Below are positions 34,395-42,539 of a DNA stretch of 56,885 nucleotides, in pieces. The stretch's first letter is position 1; every line of letters begins with the position of its first letter. The translations under genes and the position numbers were made by a program. Below the pieces are notes generated by a model. It saw nothing but the letters and a program-made list of their open reading frames with translations, ran no database searches and was not told the DNA's origin. The DNA comes from Sphingomonadales bacterium (GTDB lineage Bacteria; Bacteroidota; Bacteroidia; Chitinophagales; Chitinophagaceae), in the NCBI GenBank assembly GCA_016872155.1, contig VHBB01000009.1, positions 1 to 56,885 of the forward strand, read 5' to 3'.

Positions 34395-35297
34395 ATGAAA
34401 TCTAGCCCCTTCTTAAAATGGATCCTGTTTTTATTACTCTGCCTTATTTGGGGCAGCTCTTTTAAATTAATGAAAGATAGCACCGCTGCTCTCACCGGTA
34501 CCCAGATCGCCTCGCTGCGCATTGTGGCGGCAGCGTTAGTGTTGCTCCCCTTTGGCCTGCTTCATCTTTCAAAGATTCCGCAAGGCAAATTACCGCTGGT
34601 GGTCTTTAGTGCCTTTATCGGTAACCTGCTGCCTGCCTTTTCATTCGCTATTGCGCTAACCCGCATCGACGGATCGTTGGGCGGCATCATGAACTCGCTT
34701 TCTCCGATCTGGGTGGTGCTGATCGGCGTAATTTTTTATGGCGATAAGATCGCACTCGAAAAATGGGTGGGGCTGCTGATCGGTTTTTTGGGGTTGGCCC
34801 TGCTGACCCTGCTGCCCGTGTTGCTTGGCGAAAAAACCATCAGTTTAGAAAATCTGGGTTATGTACTCTTACCTGTTACCGCTACCATACTCTATGGTGT
34901 TAATGTAAACATGGTCAGTCATCGCTTGCAAGGCATCAACCCCTTGCACCTGGCCTCGGTTTCGGTCTCTTTTATGCTGCCACCTGCCCTGCTGCTCCTG
35001 TGGTACTTTGGTTTCTTTGAGCATGACCTCTCGTCTGCCGCTATACAATCGGCCATTGGCTCGAGTGCGGCTTTGGGTATTATCGGCAGCGGGCTGGCCA
35101 CGATCTTATTCTATTCGTTGGTAAAAAGAGCCGGCGGACTATTCGCTTCGCTGGTTACCTATGGCATTCCCTTTGTAGCCATTGGCTGGGGTCTGCTCGA
35201 TAACGAGAAGATCACGTGGATAGAACTGAGTTGTTTGTTGCTGATACTGGCCGGTGTATACCTTACCAACAGAAGCCCGAAGATCAAACCGACATGA
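34395..35297 (+). CDS. DMT-superfamily (EamA) transporter
   Basis: A 300-residue inner-membrane protein with about ten hydrophobic helices in two EamA repeats. The first repeat starts LKWILFLLLCLIWGSSFKLMK and the second covers about 150-290 (GYVLLPVTATILYGVNVNMVS through LLLILAGVYLTNR). The substrate cannot be read from sequence; family members export metabolites or amino acids. A CTTTG box ends 4 nt before the ATG. The 3' end overlaps the convergent frr gene by 14 bp. Confidence 0.9.
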   Translation: MKSSPFLKWILFLLLCLIWGSSFKLMKDSTAALTGTQIASLRIVAAALVLLPFGLLHLSKIPQGKLPLVVFSAFIGNLLPAFSFAIALTRIDGSLGGIMNSLSPIWVVLIGVIFYGDKIALEKWVGLLIGFLGLALLTLLPVLLGEKTISLENLGYVLLPVTATILYGVNVNMVSHRLQGINPLHLASVSVSFMLPPALLLLWYFGFFEHDLSSAAIQSAIGSSAALGIIGSGLATILFYSLVKRAGGLFASLVTYGIPFVAIGWGLLDNEKITWIELSCLLLILAGVYLTNRSPKIKPT

Positions 35298-35847
35298 TCT
35301 CTTTTTCTTTAGAAGATAAATGCGTGTCGACAAGACCGATGTATTTATCGGTGAGTTGCTGAACACCCGCCTCGGCATCTTTAGAGGCATCTTCGCTGAG
35401 TCCATTTTTTTGCAATCGTTTAATACCCTCCAGGGCATCGCGACGAATATTGCGAACGGCTACTTTGGTTTGTTCGCCCTCGCCCTGGCAACGCTTAACC
35501 AGTTCGCGGCGACGCTCCTCGGTAAGCGGGGGCATAAAGATGCGAATGATGGCTCCGTCGTTTTGCGGGGTAACGCCCATGTTGGCAGCAATGATGGCCC
35601 TCTCGATGGGCTGCACCATATTTTTTTCCCAGGGCTGAATGCTCAGCGTGCGCGCATCCATCACACTTATATTGGCCACCTGGTTGATGGGCACGGGAGA
35701 TCCGTAATAATCAACCACCAAGCCATCGAACATTTGAGGATTGGCCTTGCCGGCCCTAATCTTGACCAATTCGGCCTCCAGATGGCCGATCGCTTTTTTC
35801 ATTTGCTCTTGGGCGACGGCACTAATGGATTGTATATCTTCTGCCAT
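35284..35847 (-). CDS. frr: Ribosome recycling factor
   Basis: Splits post-termination ribosomes together with EF-G. It is 187 residues, the usual size, with the family segments MKKAIGHLEAELVKIRAGKANP, DYYGSPVPINQVANISV, LSIQPWEKNMVQPIERAI and LTEERRRELVKRCQGEGEQTKVAVRNIRRDA, each broken up over the three-helix bundle and beta domain. ATG at 35847 lies only 4 nt from a perfect -7 box. pyrH, often next to frr, is absent here. Confidence 0.96.
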   Translation of the reverse strand: MAEDIQSISAVAQEQMKKAIGHLEAELVKIRAGKANPQMFDGLVVDYYGSPVPINQVANISVMDARTLSIQPWEKNMVQPIERAIIAANMGVTPQNDGAIIRIFMPPLTEERRRELVKRCQGEGEQTKVAVRNIRRDALEGIKRLQKNGLSEDASKDAEAGVQQLTDKYIGLVDTHLSSKEKEIMSV

Positions 35848-35851
35848 AGCA

Positions 35852-35859
35852 CAAAACTA
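35852..35859 (-). promoter_or_regulatory. -7 box immediately upstream of frr
   Basis: A perfect TAgtTTTG on the minus strand ending 4 nt before the frr ATG; predicts a transcript that begins about 1 nt before the start codon. A TTG 15 nt upstream is too close for a normal -33. Confidence 0.5.
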
Positions 35860-35934
35860 AGAAAGTTTACCCACCAATTTTCGACACCCCGCTTCAATTT
35901 AAAAAAAGCACGCACATTTGTAAAAAACAGAATT

Positions 35935-36780
35935 ATGGCCGCCTCTACTGCCGAGCTTCGATCTATTGCCACCCAACTTCGCAGAGATATCGTTCGCATG
36001 GTACACGCTGTCAACAGTGGCCATCCGGGTGGTTCGCTGGGTTGTGCCGATTATTTCGCTGCCCTTTACTTCAGGGTCATGAAACATGATCCCTCTTTCG
36101 ATATGAATGCCACCGACGAAGATGTTTTCGTTTTGTCGAATGGTCACATCTCTCCCATTTTTTATGCCACGCTGGCCAGAGCGGGCTATTTTGACAAGAC
36201 AGAACTGTCCACTTTTCGCAAGATCAACTCCAGACTACAGGGACATCCGGCCACCCACGAACACTTGCCCGGTATCCGTATTGCATCGGGTTCGCTGGGA
36301 CAGGGATTAAGTGTGGCAGCGGGAGCGGCCCTGAGCAAAAAACTCAATGGAAAAAAAGAATTGGTCTTCTCGCTACACGGAGACGGCGAACTAAACGAAG
36401 GACAGATCTGGGAAGCAGTGCTCTTTGCGGCCCATCATAAAGTAGATAACCTAATTGCCACCATCGACTGGAACGGACAACAAATTGACGGACCTACCGA
36501 CAAAGTGATGTCGCTGGGCGATCTGGCCGCTAAGTTCAGCGCCTTTAATTGGACCGTGCTGCACATGAATGGCAATGATATGGACGATACGGTAGCCACG
36601 CTCGAAAAAGCCAGATCGATGACCGGACAAGGAAAACCCATTGTGATCTTGATGAAGACGGCTATGGGCAAAGGAGTCGATTTTATGGAAGGCACCCACG
36701 AGTGGCATGGTATTGCACCCAACGATGCACAGCTGGCCAGCGCGCTGTCTCAACTTCCGGAGACACTGGGAGACTATTGA
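35935..36780 (+). CDS. Transketolase N-terminal (thiamine-diphosphate-binding) subunit
   Basis: A 281-residue protein equal to the first third to half of transketolase. It carries VNSGHPGGSLGCADYFAALYF, the SNGHISPIFYATLA stretch, GSLGQGLSVAAGAAL and the ThDP/Mg site HGDGELNEGQIWEAVLFAAHHKVDNL-type motif with a following N-G. Two-gene transketolases (N and C subunits) are normal in many bacteria, but the C-terminal subunit gene should be next and is not: the following gene is a minus-strand permease. The start at 35935 (MAASTAELR) is clear; a longer frame runs antisense through frr and is rejected. CAcaTTTG just upstream is a one-mismatch -7 box. Confidence 0.9.
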   Translation: MAASTAELRSIATQLRRDIVRMVHAVNSGHPGGSLGCADYFAALYFRVMKHDPSFDMNATDEDVFVLSNGHISPIFYATLARAGYFDKTELSTFRKINSRLQGHPATHEHLPGIRIASGSLGQGLSVAAGAALSKKLNGKKELVFSLHGDGELNEGQIWEAVLFAAHHKVDNLIATIDWNGQQIDGPTDKVMSLGDLAAKFSAFNWTVLHMNGNDMDDTVATLEKARSMTGQGKPIVILMKTAMGKGVDFMEGTHEWHGIAPNDAQLASALSQLPETLGDY

Positions 36781-36794
36781 TGCCCATTGATCGA

Positions 36795-38018
36795 TTATTC
36801 GGTTCGCAACTGAAAGGCCGTACGCGACGCCTTGTACGCCGGAAGCCAAGAAGCCAGCAGGGCAATGACCAATACGGTAGCGCCTACCAATAAAAAATCT
36901 ACGGCCCGTAACGCTACCGGATAATAATCGATTAAAAAACTTCCGCCTTGTAACGGAATCAAATGATACCGTATCTGCAACCAGGCCAATGTAGTGGCCA
37001 GTAACATCCCTACACCGGCGCCCCCGGCGGCCAGCAGCAATCCTTCTGCTAAAAAAATACGAAGTATACCGGTGCGGTTTGCACCGAGGGCTTGTAATAC
37101 GCTAATATCTTTTTGCTTTTCGAGTACCAGCATGGTCAGGGCACCGATCATGGTAAAGGCCGCTACGACCAAGATTAACGAGAGCACGGCATATACGATC
37201 CAACGCTCGGTACGCATAACGGCATACAAGGTTTGGTTTTGCTGATAGCGGTCTTGCACCCTGCCATTTTCGCCCACGATCTTTTGTAACGAAGCCCGTA
37301 ACGATGTAGCAGAGGCATTGGCATCGGTGGCAATTTCTACGGCACTGCAAACCGTGGGGGCCAGACCCAGTGAGGCTTGCAAAAAGCCAATGGGCACAAT
37401 GGCATAGCGGTTATCAAAGTCTTGCTGAATCATAAAGGTGCCGGCGGTCTGCAGCGAACCCATTCGAATATCGCGGGTCCAATCAAGTTGCAAGCTGCTG
37501 GTCTTTTGTGGCAAATAAACAGTAAGGGGAAACAAATTGCGATCGGAATAAATGCCCAGCGCATCCGCCACACCGGCTCCCAATATCACCTGGGGTTGCT
37601 CGGCCGTTCCAAGTTGAAAGTTTCCATTAACCAGATGGTTGGCAACGCCACTAACCCGGCTATAACTGGTTTCAACACCCTTCAGTTGTACCATGGTCTG
37701 GCTCTCGCCAGCCTGTAGCATGGCTTTTTCTTCGACCACCCGCGACAAGGCCGTTACACCGGGCAAGGCTGCAATGGCCCGCAGCTGCTCTTCTTGCAAC
37801 TGGAGGGTCTTGCCATTTACCGAACTTATTTTATAAGAGGGATAGAAAGAAGAATACAACGACTTGACCATGCCCTCGAATCCATTGAAAACGCTTAGCA
37901 CCAAAATAAGGGCTGCCGTACCCACCACCATGGCTCCCATGCTGGTCCAGGCGATCAGATTGATGGCCTGCGTAGATTTTTTGGCTTTAAAATAACGCCA
38001 GGCAAAAAGAAGGTACAT
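36795..38018 (-). CDS. LolE/FtsX-family ABC transporter permease
   Basis: A 407-residue membrane protein of the MacB/LolCE architecture: one N-terminal transmembrane helix (about 22-45), a large periplasmic domain (about 50-270) and three C-terminal helices (about 275-300, 325-350, 370-395). The motif MLVLEKQKDISVLQALGANRTGI after the second helix is diagnostic of FtsX-type permeases. It would work with a LolD-type ATPase such as the one at the left edge, a link that is inference. It starts 11 bp after the rbfA stop, so the two are one operon. Confidence 0.9.
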   Translation of the reverse strand: MYLLFAWRYFKAKKSTQAINLIAWTSMGAMVVGTAALILVLSVFNGFEGMVKSLYSSFYPSYKISSVNGKTLQLQEEQLRAIAALPGVTALSRVVEEKAMLQAGESQTMVQLKGVETSYSRVSGVANHLVNGNFQLGTAEQPQVILGAGVADALGIYSDRNLFPLTVYLPQKTSSLQLDWTRDIRMGSLQTAGTFMIQQDFDNRYAIVPIGFLQASLGLAPTVCSAVEIATDANASATSLRASLQKIVGENGRVQDRYQQNQTLYAVMRTERWIVYAVLSLILVVAAFTMIGALTMLVLEKQKDISVLQALGANRTGILRIFLAEGLLLAAGGAGVGMLLATTLAWLQIRYHLIPLQGGSFLIDYYPVALRAVDFLLVGATVLVIALLASWLPAYKASRTAFQLRTE

Positions 38019-38029
38019 GCACTATAGGT

Positions 38030-38413
38030 TCAGGAACCCGTTTTTTTAGAGGAGTCCTTGCGTTCGGACTCGATACGCTGAAACAACTTTTCCATTTTAA
38101 AGACATGGTCGAGGGTGTCGTCGCGAAAGAATTTGAGCACAGGAATGCTGCGCAACTGGTGACGGACCCGACCTGCCAATTCTTTTTTTATTTCGTGATG
38201 ACGCTCCTCGATCTTATGCAGGGCCGCCTGCGGATTGTTGACCTGAAAAAAACTCAAATAGAAACGAGCCTCGAGCAGATCGGAGGTAACCTTAACCGAA
38301 GAGATCGATACCATTCCACCTTCGATCATGGTAAGACCCAGTCGCTGAAAGATCCCATTCATCTCTTCGTTCAACAGACCGGCGATCTGCTTTTGCCTTT
38401 TTCCTTCTTCCAT
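38030..38413 (-). CDS. rbfA: Ribosome-binding factor A
   Basis: 30S maturation factor needed for 16S rRNA 5' end processing. The 127-residue protein has the KH-like RbfA fold with KRQKQIAGLLNEEMNGIFQ, VSISSVKVTSDLLEARFYLS and LKFFRDDTLDHVFKMEKLF. The C-terminus is Lys/Ser-rich. Followed within 11 bp by the LolE-like permease, and divergent from the MsbA-like gene with an interlocked promoter region. Confidence 0.93.
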   Translation of the reverse strand: MEEGKRQKQIAGLLNEEMNGIFQRLGLTMIEGGMVSISSVKVTSDLLEARFYLSFFQVNNPQAALHKIEERHHEIKKELAGRVRHQLRSIPVLKFFRDDTLDHVFKMEKLFQRIESERKDSSKKTGS

Positions 38414-38422
38414 ATAAATTGA

Positions 38423-38468
38423 TTGAGGTCCCTGTAAAAGTAGTTACTTTGCTCCGATCAGCCAGCAA
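38423..38468. promoter_or_regulatory. Interlocked divergent promoters for rbfA and the MsbA-like gene
   Basis: Plus strand: TTG 38423-38425, 18-nt spacer, TTacTTTG 38444-38451. Minus strand: TTG 38468-38466, 23-nt spacer, TActTTTA 38442-38435. The two -7 boxes are 1 bp apart and each spacer contains the other box, so the promoters cannot be occupied at the same time. Confidence 0.5.
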
Positions 38469-38472
38469 TCCC

Positions 38473-40278
38473 ATGAGGTCTTATGCCCGGATTTTTACTT
38501 ATTTAACAGATTACAAGGGTCGTATTGCCCTCTACTTTCTTTTTATTGTACTGAGCATCTTTTTTTCGATCGTATCGATCGGCATGCTGATGCCTTTTTT
38601 ACAACTGATCTTTACCGGCAAAGAGGCCCTGCCCGCTAGCAGCGGACAAAATCTAGTACTCGATACGGTCAATCAGTTCTTGCAACAACGGGTAGAGCAA
38701 GACGGACAACTGGCGGCCCTGGCCATTATCTGTTGGCTAATGATCGTATTTATTTTAGGAAAGAATCTTTTTTTATACCTGGCTTACTACACCCTCAACC
38801 CCATCAAGCATCAACTGGTCAACCAGCTGCGCGAAGATCTTTACGATAAGGTACTGCAGTTGCCGATCGGCTACTTTACCGAAAAGCGCAAAGGCGATTT
38901 GCTAAGCCGTATGACCAATGATGTCAACGAAGTAGAGGTATCGGTGATCGGCGCACTCGAAGGATGGATTCGTGATCCGCTCACGATCTTGCTAACGCTG
39001 GCTTTTCTTTTTTCGATCAGTGTGCCCCTTACCCTTTTTATATTGATATTGATACCCGTGCTGGGGCTGGTGGTTGGGCGCATTACCCGCTCGCTAAAAA
39101 AGATCTCGCAAGAGGTGGCACAAAAATTCGGAGAAACACTGGCTGTACTCGACGAAACACTTGGCGGGCTTCGTGTTATCAAGGCCTTTGGGGTAGAGTC
39201 ACTGCTGCGCGAAAAATTCAAACTTGGCAATGAGCGACTACGCCTGGCCCGCAACCGGATCGGCTATAGAAGAGACCTGGCCTCACCGCTCTCCGAGGTA
39301 ATGGGCGTGACGCTCTTTACCGCCGTGTTGTACTATGGTGGCAAACTGGTATTGCAAGAGCAGTTGATCGATGCGGCTGTTTTTATAGGATTTCTGGGCA
39401 TCTTCTACAATATGATCAACCCGGCCAAGGCCCTGGCTACTTCGTTTAGCAACATGCGAAAGGGATCGGCGGCCATTACAAGAATAGAAGAGATCCTCAA
39501 TGCCCCTATTACGGTCAACGAAGACTCCCATCCTATTGCCATAGAAACGTTCTCTCATTCCATTGAATTTAAAAACGTCGAATTTAGCTATGGCGATACA
39601 CTCATCTTAGATAAGATCGACCTGGTAATTCCCAAAGGAAAGACCATTGCACTAGTGGGTGCTTCCGGATCGGGCAAGTCAACACTGGCCGATCTGGTGC
39701 CGCGCTTTCATGATGTAACTGCGGGCGAGGTGCTCTTAGATGGCATCAACATAAAAAAATATAGCCTCTCTTCGCTGCGACGATTAATGAGTATCGTTAC
39801 CCAAGAGCCCATCGTCTTTAATGACAGCATCGCTGCCAATATTGCCCTTGGACGACCCACTGCCACCGCTGACGAGATCGAAAAAGCAGCCCGCATTGCC
39901 AATGCGCACGCATTTATCGTGGCCAAAGAAGAAGGCTATCAAACCAACGTGGGTGATCGCGGCAGCAAACTTAGCGGTGGTGAGCGGCAACGACTGACCA
40001 TTGCCAGAGCCCTGCTCAAAAATCCTCCGATCCTGATCTTAGACGAAGCCACTTCTTCGCTCGATACCGAAAGCGAAAGATTGGTGCAAGAAGCCATCAA
40101 TAACATGATGCAGCAACGCACCAGCATCGTTATTGCGCACCGGCTTTCGACCATACGACATGCCGACGAGATCATCGTGCTGCAAAAAGGAAAGATCGCC
40201 GAGCGTGGCAAGCACGAAGAACTGATTGCCCAAAACGGGATCTACAAAAAATTAGTGGAGTGGCAGGAGGTTCGTTAG
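38473..40278 (+). CDS. msbA: MsbA-like ABC exporter (fused permease/ATPase)
   Basis: A half-transporter of 601 residues that dimerises in the inner membrane; MsbA flips lipid A-core. Six transmembrane helices occupy about 1-320 (starting near residue 17, IALYFLFIVLSIFFSIVSIGMLMPFL). The nucleotide-binding domain (about 355-601) has Walker A GASGSGKST, signature LSGGERQR, Walker B ILILDEATSSLD and the H-loop IAHRLST. ATG 38473 follows the promoter at 38444; the frame open from 38419 is rejected. Other type IV exporters share this layout, so the lipid A substrate is inference. Confidence 0.85.
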   Translation: MRSYARIFTYLTDYKGRIALYFLFIVLSIFFSIVSIGMLMPFLQLIFTGKEALPASSGQNLVLDTVNQFLQQRVEQDGQLAALAIICWLMIVFILGKNLFLYLAYYTLNPIKHQLVNQLREDLYDKVLQLPIGYFTEKRKGDLLSRMTNDVNEVEVSVIGALEGWIRDPLTILLTLAFLFSISVPLTLFILILIPVLGLVVGRITRSLKKISQEVAQKFGETLAVLDETLGGLRVIKAFGVESLLREKFKLGNERLRLARNRIGYRRDLASPLSEVMGVTLFTAVLYYGGKLVLQEQLIDAAVFIGFLGIFYNMINPAKALATSFSNMRKGSAAITRIEEILNAPITVNEDSHPIAIETFSHSIEFKNVEFSYGDTLILDKIDLVIPKGKTIALVGASGSGKSTLADLVPRFHDVTAGEVLLDGINIKKYSLSSLRRLMSIVTQEPIVFNDSIAANIALGRPTATADEIEKAARIANAHAFIVAKEEGYQTNVGDRGSKLSGGERQRLTIARALLKNPPILILDEATSSLDTESERLVQEAINNMMQQRTSIVIAHRLSTIRHADEIIVLQKGKIAERGKHEELIAQNGIYKKLVEWQEVR

Positions 40279-40302
40279 TTAGCGCTGACCCTTTTCTATC
40301 GC

Positions 40303-41445
40303 CTAGGCCTTTAGCAACTGCCGCGCTATAACCAGTTTTTGAATTTCACTGGTGCCTTCTCCTATAGTACAAAGCTTGGCGTCGCGATAAAATTTCTCTA
40401 CCGGAAAATCTTTGGTATATCCGTAGCCTCCGAATATCTGTATGGCATCGGTAGCGACTCGCACGGCCACTTCGCTGGCATAATACTTGGCCATGGCCGA
40501 GGCGCTGGTTACCGGCAAGTGACGATCCTTTAGATCGCAGGCTTGTTGAATAAGCAGATCGGCGGCTTCGATTTCGGTGGCCATATCGGCCAACTTAAAC
40601 GAGATGGCCTGAAAACTTGCGATCGGCTTATCGAACTGTTGTCTTTCTTGTGCATAGCGCAAAGCGGCCTGGTAAGCGCCGCGGGCAATTCCCAACGAAA
40701 GGGCCGCAATAGAAATGCGTCCTCCGTCGAGGATCTTCATGGCTTGTTTAAATCCATCGCCGACCGCTCCCAATCTATTCTCGTCGGAGATCACACAATC
40801 CTCAAAGATCAACTCGGCCGTTTCGCTGGCGCGCATTCCCAATTTATTTTCTTTTTTTCCGGCCCTGAATCCGGGCGTACCGCGCTCTACGACAAAGGCG
40901 GTGCAATTGTTGCTGGTGCGGGGCTCACCGGTTCTGCAAAGCACTACGGCAATGCCCGCACTAATGCCATGGGTAATCCAGTTTTTGGTACCATTAATTA
41001 CCCACTGGTCTCCTTTTCTAACGGCCGTGCAACGCATGTTGCCTGCATCGCTTCCGGTATTGGCCTCGGTCAAACCCCAGGCACCGATCTGTGCGGCGCT
41101 GGCCAGTGCAGGTAACCATTTTTTCTTTTGCGCTTCGCTTCCCGCCAGTAAAATATGTCCGGTGCATAGCGAATTATGCGCCGCCACACTCAATCCCACC
41201 GAGCCGCAGACAGCTGCGATCTCTTCGATCACCACTTTATATTCTGCATAACTAAGTCCGGCGCCGCCATATTCAGTGGGCACCAGCACCCCCATCATTC
41301 CTAATTGGCCCAACGAACGCAGCGTGTCGACAGGAAGAAACTGCGCTTCGTCCCACTCCATAACATGTGGTAATATATGTTGCTTCGCAAAATCACGAGC
41401 GGCAGCGGCCACTTCTTGGGTTAGATCGGAGGTCTCAAATTTCAT
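40303..41445 (-). CDS. Acyl-CoA dehydrogenase
   Basis: FAD-dependent enzyme that introduces the alpha-beta double bond in acyl-CoA during beta-oxidation. It is 380 residues, the short-chain family length. Signatures are GAWGLTEANTGSDAGNM (FAD contact), WVINGTKNWITHG, and FGGYGYTKDFPVEKFYRDAK. The catalytic base is Glu363 in IGEGTSEIQ. TAccTTcG ends 5 nt before the ATG. It stands alone between a convergent msbA and an upstream MBL gene on the same strand 45 bp away. Confidence 0.95.
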   Translation of the reverse strand: MKFETSDLTQEVAAAARDFAKQHILPHVMEWDEAQFLPVDTLRSLGQLGMMGVLVPTEYGGAGLSYAEYKVVIEEIAAVCGSVGLSVAAHNSLCTGHILLAGSEAQKKKWLPALASAAQIGAWGLTEANTGSDAGNMRCTAVRKGDQWVINGTKNWITHGISAGIAVVLCRTGEPRTSNNCTAFVVERGTPGFRAGKKENKLGMRASETAELIFEDCVISDENRLGAVGDGFKQAMKILDGGRISIAALSLGIARGAYQAALRYAQERQQFDKPIASFQAISFKLADMATEIEAADLLIQQACDLKDRHLPVTSASAMAKYYASEVAVRVATDAIQIFGGYGYTKDFPVEKFYRDAKLCTIGEGTSEIQKLVIARQLLKA

Positions 41446-41450
41446 AGTCG

Positions 41451-41458
41451 CGAAGGTA
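41451..41458 (-). promoter_or_regulatory. -7 box immediately upstream of the acyl-CoA dehydrogenase gene
   Basis: TAccTTcG on the minus strand (one mismatch), 5 nt before the ATG; another candidate for a near-leaderless transcript. Confidence 0.4.
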
Positions 41459-41490
41459 GGGATTTCAGCGAGTACACTAACAGTTGTTAG

Positions 41491-42279
41491 TTATATTTTT
41501 TCAGGCAATTCCAGCTCCAGCCCATCATACGAAAGCGCAATGCCCGGGGGCAGTTCGGCAGCGACGCTCGCATGCAATCCCATTTGATGAGACAGATGCG
41601 TCAGATACGCCTTTGGCACCTGTAGCGCTTTAATTAATTCAACGGCTTGGCTGAGTGTAAAATGAGACAGGTGCGCTTCTTTGCGAAGGGCATTGAGCAC
41701 TAACACGTCGCTTCCCTTTATTTTTTGCAGCTCTTCTTTTTCGATTCGGTTGGCATCGGTAATGTAGGTAAAATGCCCAAAGCGAAAACCCAGCACCGGC
41801 ATGCGGTGATGCCAGACCTGAATGGGCTGCACCGGAATATCGCCTACCCAAAAGGGTGCTTCTGCAATGGTTTGCAATTGCAACTCGGGAATACCCGGAT
41901 AACGAGACTCTGCAAAGGCATAATAAAAATCGCGGCGAAGCGCTTCTTCGGTCAGCGAATCGGCAAAGACCTGCATGGGCTTTTGTCCAAAGTGATTGTA
42001 GGCTCTTATATCATCGAGACCAGCCAGATGATCTTTGTGTGGATGGGTAAAGAGGACCGCATCGAGATGCCGTACTTTTTTTCGAAGCATCTGGTAGCGA
42101 AAATCAGGACCGGTATCGACCACCAGGGTCGTGGTGGCCGATCGGACCAATATACTTGAGCGAAGTCGCTTGTCACGCGAATCGGTAGAGCAGCAGACCT
42201 CACAATCACAAGCAATCATAGGGACCCCGCCACTGGTGCCGGTACCTAAAAAACTAATGTGCAACGGAGGACAGGTCAT
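41491..42279 (-). CDS. MBL-fold metallo-hydrolase (PhnP/RNase Z-like)
   Basis: A 262-residue metallo-beta-lactamase-fold protein. It begins with the FLGTGTSGGVPMIACDC strand and Cys-rich loop seen in PhnP-type phosphodiesterases, then VVDTGPDFR, the metal motif THPHKDHLAGLDDIRAYN, VWHHRMPVLGFRF and YITDANRIE with C-terminal YLTHLSHQMG. All expected His/Asp ligands are present. A cyclic phosphodiesterase or similar hydrolase is likely, but the substrate is not known. ATG overlaps the stop of the upstream small gene (ATGA), so it belongs to the porX operon. Confidence 0.88.
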   Translation of the reverse strand: MTCPPLHISFLGTGTSGGVPMIACDCEVCCSTDSRDKRLRSSILVRSATTTLVVDTGPDFRYQMLRKKVRHLDAVLFTHPHKDHLAGLDDIRAYNHFGQKPMQVFADSLTEEALRRDFYYAFAESRYPGIPELQLQTIAEAPFWVGDIPVQPIQVWHHRMPVLGFRFGHFTYITDANRIEKEELQKIKGSDVLVLNALRKEAHLSHFTLSQAVELIKALQVPKAYLTHLSHQMGLHASVAAELPPGIALSYDGLELELPEKI

Positions 42280-42539
42280 GCCCGCATTAGAATAATTTCA
42301 TCAAAGAGTTTAGCGGATTCTTGCGAGAGCATCCCCGGATCGATTGATAGTTGAGGAATCAGATCGATCAGCGTGTTGATACGCCCTTCGATGGGTAAGA
42401 ATTTATTGAGCACCACTACTTTTTTCGATTCCAAAATACAGTAGCCGCTCTGAAAAGTTCCTCTTTCGTAGCGCAGAATGTAACCGGCCTGCTCGGGAAT
42501 GGCCTCTAGCTTATCAAGGGTTGTCTGGTTGTACTTCAT
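42276..42539 (-). CDS. Small conserved-looking hypothetical protein in the porX operon
   Basis: An 87-residue soluble protein without signal peptide: MKYNQTTLDKLEAIPEQAGY, then an aromatic/basic strand region (ILRYERGTFQSGYCILESKK) and VVVLNKFLPIEGRINTLIDL. No named domain is recognised. It overlaps porX by 26 bp upstream and the MBL gene by 4 bp downstream, so translation of the three is coupled. The pattern of beta strands followed by a helical C-terminus is all that can be said. Confidence 0.75.
   Translation of the reverse strand: MKYNQTTLDKLEAIPEQAGYILRYERGTFQSGYCILESKKVVVLNKFLPIEGRINTLIDLIPQLSIDPGMLSQESAKLFDEIILMRA

Noticed and set aside
35320-35934. 205-residue N-terminal extension of the transketolase subunit
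   Set aside because: It runs antisense through frr; the family N-terminus begins at ATG 35935.
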